From: Caballeronia humi
GTDB taxonomy: Bacteria; Pseudomonadota; Gammaproteobacteria; Burkholderiales; Burkholderiaceae
NCBI RefSeq assembly: GCF_001544475.1
Contig: NZ_FCNW02000043.1
Coordinates: 1-53,905, forward strand
Direction: 5' to 3'
DNA length: 53,905 nucleotides
Each line of letters opens with the position of its first letter. Position 1 is the first letter of the stretch. This document shows, in pieces, positions 32,812-42,200 of this stretch. The notes beneath the pieces were generated by a model, which saw nothing but the letters and a program-made list of their open reading frames with translations, was not told the DNA's origin and ran no database searches. A program made the translations under genes and the position numbers.

Positions 32812-34143
32812 ATGAGCTACTTTCCGAGAAATTGGCCTGATTTTATCGCGAGGTCCTGGAATCGGGAGGCCTTGGTGATTCCGCAAGCTCTGGATTGGCC
32901 ACTTGCGTCGACGGACGAAATTTTGTCAGCGCTCCTGGCGCTCGCAGGCCAATTCCGGACCGATGCGGACAGGCCTGGGCTCCGGCTGAATCCCGAGCCG
33001 ATGATCGATCGGGAAGAACTGCGAAGCGACATCCATCTCTTCATCGGCGGCAAGCGCTTGCCGAAAGCCGTACTCGACCCGTTGTTACCTGATATTGGCG
33101 ACTCGACGCTGGAACAGTATGGCGAGCGCCTTTGTCAGGCGGCCGAGGCGGCTGACGTGATGCTTTACGTGACCGGTTTGCAGCGCTTCACACCGACGAT
33201 ATGGAAACGCGCGTGCGAATTTCTTATACCACTGTATGAATCGGTCGGACTTCCGGCGGGCTACGCTGACCTTGAACTGTTCATGGGCCGGTATAGAGCA
33301 ACGCCGGGTGGAGTCCATCGGGATCAGGGCACGAATTTCCACTTCGTGATCAGCGGCCAAAAGAAGATGCATCTCTGGCCGCGACCGGACCTCTCCGAGG
33401 CCCTTGATCCCGCAGGTGAGGCATCGTCCGATTCGCGCAGGTTTCAGACCGACCAGTGGATGTGGGACTTGGGCCATGGCCTCTCGCTCGCTGCTGCATC
33501 CGGTGACGTGTTTCATTGGGCAATAGAGCACTGGCACGTCGGCGATTCGCCGGAGTTCAGCGTCTCATTGAACATCGCGCTGTACCTGAATGGCAGTCCT
33601 TGGAAGCTCGTCGAATCGGCTTTGTCGCGAGCATTGGCATTGGCTAACGCTTCATCTTACCCGTTCGACCCTCGCGCGGAAGATTGGCACGCCCAAGGCT
33701 TCCCGTCAGACGTGTCGCGCATTTTCGACCGGCTTGCGGGCATGGCTTCGCTAGAATCCATCGAAGCGCTCTGCGCTAGGGAGTGGCTGCGCAAGATGAC
33801 CAGCTTCGGATTCGCCATCGTGCCGCCGCCTGAAGCTTCGCCAGTTGTCCAGCCGGGGGATGTGTTCAAAAGAACAGGGGTCATCCCTGTTCTTTATCGG
33901 CGTGTCGGCGGTCGATTGCTGTACAGCGCGAACGGACATGTCGACGAGACAATCGATTCGCCTAGGATGTTGAATCTGTTCGACCAGATCAACCGGTTGC
34001 AGCCAGAGTGCGAGCAGTTCGTCATGGAACCATCATGCGATGAAGACGTGACGCGCAAGCTCGAGGTGGTACGTCGTCTGGTGCAGATGCGCGCCGTCAA
34101 GCCCACGCATCGCGATCTCGCGGCGTGCACGAACGATCGGTGA
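32812..34143 (+). CDS. JmjC/cupin-type Fe(II)/2-oxoglutarate oxygenase
   Basis: A 443-aa protein with a cupin-8/JmjC-like core at about residues 135-265. Iron ligands can be assigned as His and Asp of GVHRDQGTNFHFVISG and the distal His in FHWAIEHWHVGDSPEFS; KKMHLWP supplies the strand between. Such enzymes hydroxylate amino-acid side chains, free or carrier-bound, which suits an NRPS tailoring role. The C-terminal 160 residues include a winged-helix-like end (VTRKLEVVRRLVQM) as in some ribosomal oxygenases. The ATG at 32812 is preferred over a TTG at 32800. NRPS1 begins 19 nt later, so this is one operon. The substrate is unknown. Confidence 0.8.
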   Translation: MSYFPRNWPDFIARSWNREALVIPQALDWPLASTDEILSALLALAGQFRTDADRPGLRLNPEPMIDREELRSDIHLFIGGKRLPKAVLDPLLPDIGDSTLEQYGERLCQAAEAADVMLYVTGLQRFTPTIWKRACEFLIPLYESVGLPAGYADLELFMGRYRATPGGVHRDQGTNFHFVISGQKKMHLWPRPDLSEALDPAGEASSDSRRFQTDQWMWDLGHGLSLAAASGDVFHWAIEHWHVGDSPEFSVSLNIALYLNGSPWKLVESALSRALALANASSYPFDPRAEDWHAQGFPSDVSRIFDRLAGMASLESIEALCAREWLRKMTSFGFAIVPPPEASPVVQPGDVFKRTGVIPVLYRRVGGRLLYSANGHVDETIDSPRMLNLFDQINRLQPECEQFVMEPSCDEDVTRKLEVVRRLVQMRAVKPTHRDLAACTNDR

Positions 34144-34162
34144 CCCCGGCAGGACCGACACA

Positions 34163-37100
34163 ATGTCCGAATCCGAAGAATTCTTTACGGACACCACGGT
34201 CACAGCGCAATTTGCCCAACGAGCTGGGAGGCACCCTCTCGCGAGAGCTGTCACCTGCGGCGCGCAGACGATCACTTACGAAGATCTGGACACTCAATCC
34301 GACCGCTGGGCGCAAACCCTGAGGCTGGCGGGCGCCGGTCCGGAAGTCCGCGTAGGCCTGCTCATGTATCGTTCCGTCGAAGCGATAATCGCGATCGTAG
34401 CGATCGCGAAGACGGGCGCGGTCTGCGTGCCGCTCGAGTGCGCTCATCCCGACGATCGTCATCGTGCCACGCTTCGCGAAGCAAACTGCCGAATCCTCGT
34501 CACTGCCGCCGGCATTCCGGCTCTCCCAGGCGATTGGTCCGTTGTCGACGTCGAAGCGCTTCGCGCTGCGGTCGACATCGAGGAAGCCGCTTCGGCGCCC
34601 ATAGGGCGGGAGGCGCTGCCGCAGAATCTCCTTTACGTGATACACACCTCGGGGTCCTCGGGCCGACCGAAGGGTGTGCAGGTTACGCATGCCAATATCG
34701 TGTCGCTTACCATGGCCGCGCGCGCTCTCGAACCTTTCGGCGTCGGCGACGTCTGGAGTCAGATTCATTCGCTCGCCTTCGATCTTTCCGTATGGGAGAT
34801 TTGGGGGTGTCTGCTGACGGGCGGCGAACTCGTGATCGTCGCGACGGATATCGTGCGCTCCCCGGCCCAATGTCTCGACGTGTTGCGTCGCTCCGGTGTT
34901 TCCGTGCTCAGCGTCACGCCCACCGTGCTAGGCGAAGTGCTGATCCACTCCATCAAGGCATTGGTGACCTTGCAATTGCGGATGCTCACAGTCGGCGGGG
35001 AGCACCTGCCATCGCACATCGCACTGCCGATTGCCCGCGATGGCTTGCCGATATGGAATTTCTACGGCCCCACCGAATGCTCGGTCTGGGCCACGGCCGG
35101 TCGACTGGATCCGGCGCAGTTGCCCGGCGCCGGCCAAATTTCCATCGGATTGCCGCTTCGGAATTCAGAAGTTCATGTCCTCGACGAACAGTTCGACGCC
35201 TTGCCCTTCGGAATCGAGGGAGAACTCTATATTGGCGGGGATTGCGTGACTCGAGGCTATCTGAATCGTCCTGCGTTGACGGCGGAGCGTTTCATCCCTG
35301 ACCCCTTCGGGAAGATTCCGGGTTCGAGGTTGTACCGGACTGGCGATCGCGCCCGGCGTGACAACCGCGGCGCCCTGCACATACTGGGCCGGGTCGACCA
35401 GCAGATCAAATTGCACGGATACCGAATCGAACCCGCCGAAATCGAAGCAGTGTTGATGCATCACGTCGACCTGGCAACCGCCGTGGTTCAACTCCGCGAG
35501 GATGCCCTGGGCAAATACCTCGCAGCCTTCGTTGTGCCCGAGGAAAACCGCGAACTCGATATCGCCGGCTTGCGGGAACATCTAAGGACCCGGGTGCCGA
35601 ACTACATGGTCCCCAGGGTCATCGTGCCGCTGCCGGCCCTTCCGACGACGACCAATGGCAAAGTCGACTTTGACGCACTGACCATACCGACCTTCGACCG
35701 ACTTGGTACAACGACTCCGTATTTCGCGCCTCGCACACCGGAAGAGGCATCCCTCGCCGCCACTTGGCGCGAGATCCTGCAAGTCCCCAGCATCGGAATC
35801 GCTGATAACTTCTTCGAGTTGGGGGGCGATTCTCTCAAGGCGATCCGCGTCGCAGCGCGGGCCGCCACGGCGCTTTGCGCGCTCACGGCCGCGGACGTTC
35901 TTCGACATCCAACGATCGCGGGTCTTGCCGAGCACGCACGTCAAGTACGCGCAATTCCGGCCCCTTCCGTGGCGGACTCGCGTCCGGTCGACAAGACGCG
36001 CTCCGATCCCGTCGGATCGAAGAACGTGGAGACGCATGCGGGAGGCGGTTCTTTCGCGCTGACTCCTTTGCAAAAAGGTCTGCTCTTTCATGCTATCGCG
36101 AACCCAGAGGATTCGGAGTATTTCCAGCAGGTGATCTGCGAGATACATGGCGAATTGGACGCCGACATCTTCGAAGCGTCGTGGAACACGCTTCTTGGTC
36201 GCCATGAAGCCCTGCGCGCGGCATTTGTCTGGCGAGACCTTGACGAGCCTGTCCAGCGCTTTCTGCCGACCGTTCAAATTCAGCTTCATCGCCATGACCA
36301 TCTGGGACTGTCGTCCGACATCGCGGAGCGTCGACGTGCGGCCCTCATCGAAGCAGATCGCGCCGACGGGTTCAACTTGGAGGTCGCACCGCTCATGCGC
36401 GTGCATCTCATTCGTGAGTCGGAGACTCGCCATTGGATGGTGTGGAGCCATCATCACCTTGTTCTGGATGGCTGGTCCCTGCCCTTGGCGCTGGCCGAAG
36501 TGTTTCGGGGGCATGCGCGGCGGCTTGCCGGCGTCCATGCGCCCGACGAGGGGCCGGCCGCCAGCTTTTCGACATACCTGCATTACTTGGTGACGCGCGA
36601 TTCCCGCAACGATGAATTGTTCTGGCGTCAAGAACTTTCCGGCTTCTCGCTGCCAACACCGTTGCCGTTTGCTCGAGCCACGGGAACGAAGTTCGCGGCC
36701 CACTTCCGCGGCACACATTCCACCGTGGCAGCGGCTGTTCCAGACACCACGCTCCATGCAATCGCCGCGTTCTGCAAGGCGCATCGGCTGACCGAGAACA
36801 TTCTTTTTTGTGGTGCGTGGGCGCTGACGCTTGCAACGTACGCCGGTCACTACGATGTTATGTTCGGGCTCACGACATCCGGTCGCTCGGCGCCGGTTCC
36901 GCAAGTCGACGAGATTCTGGGTCTGCTCATCAATACGGTCCCGCTGCGCGTACGTGGCGAGGATGACCAACTCGCCTTTGACTGGCTCGCAAAGCTTGGA
37001 TCGCACGTCAGGGATGTCATCGAACGCGAACATGCTTCGCTCATCGACATTCACCAATGGAGCCAGATTCCCGGCGACATGCCTCTGTTTCACAGCAACC

Positions 37101-39232
37101 TAGTATGCGAGTCCGACTTTCGCGAACGCATGCAGGCCGTGGATGGCGAGTACTCGCGGATCGGGAAAATGCACATCCTCGAACGGACCAACTTCCCGCT
37201 CACGTTGACCGTCGTGTCGGGGGCCGCGATGCGTTTCGAACTGGGATATAGGTCGGACCTGGTTCCCGATCACGCAGCCAGACGCATATTGTGCCGCTTC
37301 GAGTCGGTGCTCTCGAATGTGACGAGACATGGCGTCCGCTTGCGCGAGCTTGTCAGCCCGACCAATGATGAGTTACAGGTGCTTCGCGGGTGGTGCGGAC
37401 AGATTCGGCCGCGCCGAGACCGCTCGAGTGTGCTCGATCTGTTCCGTTTGCAGGCGCGAAAGCAGCCCCAGGCTTGCGCGTTGCGCGACAAGAATCGCGG
37501 ATTGACTTTCGCCGAACTGGATAGGAGTTCCGATGCTTTCGCTCGCGTCCTTCGAGCGCGAGGGGTGCGAGCCGAGGTGCGTGTCGGTCTGCTAATAGAT
37601 AAGTCCGTCGAACTCGTTCAGGCCCTGCTCGGCGTGCTAAAAGCTGGCGGGGCCTATTGCATCCTAGATCCCGGCCAGCCTGCGGAGCACCGCGCAGCGT
37701 CGATCAAGGCTGCTGCGATCGGCATGCTCTTGACCATCCAGGATCTGGCGACGGACGGGCCACCAATCGACGAAGCATCTGGGCAAGCGGAAGTGCATGA
37801 TTCTCAATTGGCGTACATTGTATTCACGTCGGGATCCTCGGGCAGGCCGAAACCTGTAGGCGTATCGCATGCCAGCATCCTGAGCGCGTACATAGCGTGG
37901 CGTGAGGTCTTCGGCTTGGAGGGGCAGTGCCGCAATCATCTCCAGATGGCCAACCCATGCTTCGACGTCTTCACAGGCGATTGGGTTCGCGCCCTCTGTT
38001 CCGGCGGATGTCTCGTCTTGTGCGAGCGCGACGTGCTCCTGAGTCCCCCGGACTTGTTGCGGCTGATCGACCTTCATGACATCCACATCGGGGAATTCGT
38101 TCCCGCCGTCTTGAGAAGCTTGGTTCAAGATGCATCGGAGAGGGGAGTGAGTTGCGCGACACCGAGGTTCATCGTGGCCGGATCGGACGCATGGCGCAAC
38201 GAGGAATTCGAATCCGTGCGGCCCGTGTTTCCGGCGGCCCGCATTATGAATTCCTATGGTCTCTCCGAGTCGACCGTCGACAGCACCTGGTATGACGGCA
38301 CCTTCGCGAAGCCCGACAACGGCCTTACCATAGGCCGGCGACTCTCGAACACCACGGTCTACGTCTTGGATGATTCCTTGCAAATGCGACCGATCGGCGC
38401 GACAGGCGAGCTCTTCATCGGTGGTGACGGTCTGGCACGCGGATATCTGATGATGCCTGCCATGACGGCAGAGCGATTCATTCCCAATCCATTTGAAGCT
38501 ACTCCCGGCGCTAGGCTCTATCAAACCGGTGATCGTGTTCGCTTCACGGCTGACGGAGATCTCGAATTTCTCGGTCGACGCGACAAACAGGTGAAGATCC
38601 GTGGCCATCGCATCGAGCCGGCGGAGATCGAGCTCGCCATGCTGAGCCACCGGGGTGTCGCTGCGGCCGTCGTCCAACTTCGCGAGGACTCGCCCGACGA
38701 CCCCTATCTCGCGGCCTATGTCGTCGCCGCCACCGGCTTTGCCGTCGACGCCGCCGGATTGCGCGAGCACACGCGGGATCGGCTTCCTGGCTACATGGTG
38801 CCGCAGGCGTTCGTGGTATTGGATGAATTGCCTACGACGGTAAATGGCAAGATCGACAGATCCGCACTCCCGGCGCCTGTGTTCGATCGACAGACCGCGC
38901 CGGGAGACGGCATGCCCCGCGACGAGCTCGAAACGGTCCTCGCTTCGATCTGGGCTGATGTTCTCGATCTGGTGCAAGTCGGCATTCATGACAATTTCTT
39001 CGACCTGGGCGGTCACTCGTTGAAGGCGACCCGTGTCGTATCCCATGTGGCTGATCTTTTCGGCGTCGAAGTCTCGATTCGAAGCGTGTTCGAGTATCCA
39101 ACGGTCTCGGGATTCGCCGCCGAACTTGTCGCGAAGCATCGGCATGGCGACAGGCTTAGGAAAGCGGCTGCCGTAATGCTCGAGGTGGCGAGACTTTCCG
39201 ACAGCGATATGCAGGAGGGCAAGTCGTGTTGA
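34163..39232 (+). CDS. Non-ribosomal peptide synthetase, A-T-C-A-T
   Basis: A 1689-aa initiating synthetase. Domains in order: A1 (about 15-520; YVIHTSGSSGRPKGV, FYGPTE, YRTGD, NGKVD), T1 (LGGDSL, Ser near 556), C (about 630-1080; SHHHLVLDGWS near 762), A2 (about 1090-1590; YIVFTSGSSGRPKPV, SYGLSE) and T2 (LGGHSL near 1609). There is no condensation domain before A1, so the first residue starts with a free amine. My reading of the specificity positions gives DLWSLVFVWK for A1 (no confident match) and DVGEIASVDK for A2, close to known ornithine and diaminobutyrate codes. The stop lies within the start of NRPS2, so both are translated together. Product identity is inferred. Confidence 0.93.
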   Translation: MSESEEFFTDTTVTAQFAQRAGRHPLARAVTCGAQTITYEDLDTQSDRWAQTLRLAGAGPEVRVGLLMYRSVEAIIAIVAIAKTGAVCVPLECAHPDDRHRATLREANCRILVTAAGIPALPGDWSVVDVEALRAAVDIEEAASAPIGREALPQNLLYVIHTSGSSGRPKGVQVTHANIVSLTMAARALEPFGVGDVWSQIHSLAFDLSVWEIWGCLLTGGELVIVATDIVRSPAQCLDVLRRSGVSVLSVTPTVLGEVLIHSIKALVTLQLRMLTVGGEHLPSHIALPIARDGLPIWNFYGPTECSVWATAGRLDPAQLPGAGQISIGLPLRNSEVHVLDEQFDALPFGIEGELYIGGDCVTRGYLNRPALTAERFIPDPFGKIPGSRLYRTGDRARRDNRGALHILGRVDQQIKLHGYRIEPAEIEAVLMHHVDLATAVVQLREDALGKYLAAFVVPEENRELDIAGLREHLRTRVPNYMVPRVIVPLPALPTTTNGKVDFDALTIPTFDRLGTTTPYFAPRTPEEASLAATWREILQVPSIGIADNFFELGGDSLKAIRVAARAATALCALTAADVLRHPTIAGLAEHARQVRAIPAPSVADSRPVDKTRSDPVGSKNVETHAGGGSFALTPLQKGLLFHAIANPEDSEYFQQVICEIHGELDADIFEASWNTLLGRHEALRAAFVWRDLDEPVQRFLPTVQIQLHRHDHLGLSSDIAERRRAALIEADRADGFNLEVAPLMRVHLIRESETRHWMVWSHHHLVLDGWSLPLALAEVFRGHARRLAGVHAPDEGPAASFSTYLHYLVTRDSRNDELFWRQELSGFSLPTPLPFARATGTKFAAHFRGTHSTVAAAVPDTTLHAIAAFCKAHRLTENILFCGAWALTLATYAGHYDVMFGLTTSGRSAPVPQVDEILGLLINTVPLRVRGEDDQLAFDWLAKLGSHVRDVIEREHASLIDIHQWSQIPGDMPLFHSNLVCESDFRERMQAVDGEYSRIGKMHILERTNFPLTLTVVSGAAMRFELGYRSDLVPDHAARRILCRFESVLSNVTRHGVRLRELVSPTNDELQVLRGWCGQIRPRRDRSSVLDLFRLQARKQPQACALRDKNRGLTFAELDRSSDAFARVLRARGVRAEVRVGLLIDKSVELVQALLGVLKAGGAYCILDPGQPAEHRAASIKAAAIGMLLTIQDLATDGPPIDEASGQAEVHDSQLAYIVFTSGSSGRPKPVGVSHASILSAYIAWREVFGLEGQCRNHLQMANPCFDVFTGDWVRALCSGGCLVLCERDVLLSPPDLLRLIDLHDIHIGEFVPAVLRSLVQDASERGVSCATPRFIVAGSDAWRNEEFESVRPVFPAARIMNSYGLSESTVDSTWYDGTFAKPDNGLTIGRRLSNTTVYVLDDSLQMRPIGATGELFIGGDGLARGYLMMPAMTAERFIPNPFEATPGARLYQTGDRVRFTADGDLEFLGRRDKQVKIRGHRIEPAEIELAMLSHRGVAAAVVQLREDSPDDPYLAAYVVAATGFAVDAAGLREHTRDRLPGYMVPQAFVVLDELPTTVNGKIDRSALPAPVFDRQTAPGDGMPRDELETVLASIWADVLDLVQVGIHDNFFDLGGHSLKATRVVSHVADLFGVEVSIRSVFEYPTVSGFAAELVAKHRHGDRLRKAAAVMLEVARLSDSDMQEGKSC

Positions 39233-42200
39233 CTCCAGGCGGCAAGTTGCGGCTCACGCAGCTCGGCAAGAATCGTCGGGAGCTTCTCAAGTCTCGATTG
39301 AGCGAAGCAGGATTGAACCATCAGGGCGATGCCATCGAAGCAGGGTTGCGACCGGCGCGCATTCCGTTGTCCTTCGCGCAAAGCCGGCTGTGGTTTCTCG
39401 ACCAGTGGTCCGCGGGCAGCGGCTTCTACAACATTGCCGATGCCTGGACCTTGCGAGGGCCGCTGGACGTCGCTGCTCTCTCTCGCGCGCTGGTGGGGAT
39501 CGTGGTCCGCCACGAGGCGCTTCGCACCCGCTTCTTGTCGTCCGGCGGCGAACCCGAGCAGGTCGTCGATCCGGCTCAGGATGTCGGCTCGCCGCTGCGC
39601 GAGGTCGACCTCGACGCCTTCGACCCCGCGCAGCGGCAGGCGCGCTTGGTCGAGATACTTGCGCAGGAGTCGACCAAGCCCTTCGACCTCGGGAGCGGCC
39701 CGATGCTGCGCGCGACGCTGGTGAAGTGCGGTCCGGACGAGCACGTGCTGCTTCTGGTGACCCACCACATCGCCAGCGACGGATGGTCCGTCGGTGTGCT
39801 GAGCCGGGAGCTGTCCGCCTTCTATCGGGCCCACGCGCTGGGCCACGAACCCGACCTCCCGGCGCTGCCGATCCAGTACGCCGACTTTGCGCTGTGGCAG
39901 CGCGGACGGCTCCAAGGGGAGTTCAGTCAGCGACTCTTCGATTACTGGCGACGGCAACTGCAGGACGTCGAGCCGCTCGAGCTGCCGACCGACCGGCCGC
40001 GCCCGGCGCTGCAGACGTTTCGCGGAAACTCGCTGACTTTCGAACTCTCCGCCAAGCTGACGGCCTCGCTGGAAGCGCTCTCCCAGCGGTGCGGTGCGAC
40101 CCTGTTCATGACGCTGCTGGCCGGGTTCCAGATCCTGCTGCACCGATACAGCGGGCAGACCGACATTGCCGTGGGCTCGCCGATCGCCAATCGCAACCGG
40201 GTCGAGATCGAGGGCTTGATCGGCTTCTTCGTGAACACCTTGGTGCTGCGCAACCGCCTCAAAAGCGGGGAGACGTTTCGCCAGTTTCTCCAGCAGGTGC
40301 GCCAGACCACCTTGGACGCCTATGAGCACCAAGACTGTCCGTTCGAGCAATTGGTCGAGATCCTCGCTCCACAGCGCGATGCGAGCCGCAATCCGATCTT
40401 CCAAGTCATCTTCGCGCTCCAGAATGCGCCGTCCGATCCCCTTGATCTGCACGGCACACAAGTCGCATATCGCGAGCTGGACAGCAAGGCGAGTCGATTC
40501 GATCTGGAAATCTATCTGTCTGCCGAGCGTGGCAGGCTTCACGGATACTGCTGCTACTCCGCGGATCTGTTCGACGAGCGCACCATCGAGCAACTCGCCG
40601 GTCACTACCGCGAACTCTTGCATTGGATCGGGGAGCATCCCGAGGAACCCGTCCGCAAACTGCAGATGCTCACGCCTGCCCAACACGACCTGCTTCTGAA
40701 CACGTGGGGCACAGGCGCCGCGCTACGTCCGACCGAGACGCTTCTCTTCCTGTTCAGACGGTCGGCGCGCCAGCATTCGGACGCAATCGCGGTCACTGGC
40801 AACGGCCACGCGCTGAGTTATGACGAACTGGACCGGCAATCCAGCCAATTCGCGCATTTCCTGCGCAAGCGAGGGGTCGGTGTCGAAACGCGTGTCGGGC
40901 TATGTCATGAACGGACACCGGAGCTGATCGTTGCGGTGCTCGGCATCCTCAAGGCGGGGGGGGCGTACGTCCCGATGGATCCGTCCTATCCCAATCATCG
41001 ACTCGTGTTGATCGCCGCGGATTCCGATCTGGCCGTCGTGGTCACGAGTGGTCACGAGCGGCGTCGTTTCGAACGGCTCGAGTGTGACGTGATCGTGTTC
41101 GACGATGTGCGCCGGATGGTGAGCCTTGAATCTGATGATACGCCGCCGGACCCGACTCGCCCGGACAATCTAGCCTATGTGATGTACACGTCGGGGTCGA
41201 CCGGCGAACCGAAAGGAGTTGCGGTCACTAACCGGAACATCGTGCGTCTGGCCATTCGACAGACCTATGTGGATATCGGCCCGACAACTGTCATCGCTCT
41301 AGCCTCTAACACGGCTTTCGACGCCGCCAGTTTCGAAATGTGGGCAGGACTGCTGAACGGCGCACGGCTGGTTTGTGTCGCTCGGCACGAGCTGATCGAC
41401 GCTTCGGCTCTCTCCGCGAAGATCGAAGGCGAACACATCTCGGTGCTCTTCTTGACGGCTGCCCTGTTTCATCACATGTGCAGGAGCCATGTCGACACAT
41501 TCGCCGGCCTTACGAACCTGGTCGTCGGTGGTGACAGGCTTGATCCGTCGGCGGCGGCGATCTTTCGGCGCGCTCATCCCCGAGTCGCGTTGATCAACGG
41601 CTTCGGGCCGACCGAGACGACGACCTTCGCCACGTCTTACCGCGTTCCGAAAGCTGCGGCAATGACGTTTGTTCCGATTGGTCGACCCTTGACCAACACG
41701 GAGGTGTATGTTCTCGATGCCGAACTGCGGATCGTTCCGATCGGCGTTCCAGGTGAGCTGTTTATCGGGGGCGCCGGCGTTGCCCGGGGGTATCTAGGAC
41801 GGCCGGGGCTAACAGCTGAGCGGTTCATGCCGCATCCATTCAGCAGCGTCCCTGGGGCCAGGCTGTACCGCACTGGAGACAAGGTGCGATTCCTCGCCAA
41901 GGGCGACCTCGAGTTCATCGGGAGATACGACCATCAGGTGAAGTTGCGCGGCTATCGCATCGAGCTTGGCGAGATCGAGTCTGCATTGATGCGTCATCCC
42001 GGTGTCGCTTCGGCGGTGGTTCAGTTGCGGGAAGACACCCCGGGGGATCGATACATCGCCGCCAGCGTGGTCCTTTCGGGTCGGGCGTCAGATCAACGGC
42101 AATCCATGGCGGCGTCGCAGATTGAGGGTTGGCGAGCCGTGTTCGACAGCAATGCAATCGACGCTGCACAATCGACATGGACACCCATGTTCAACCTCCA

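Noticed and set aside
39013..40686. Long open frame antisense to the NRPS genes (557 codons)
   Set aside because: It mirrors the third-position GC of the NRPS reading frame, has no start signal and recurs antisense to the duplicated C domain. It is a shadow.
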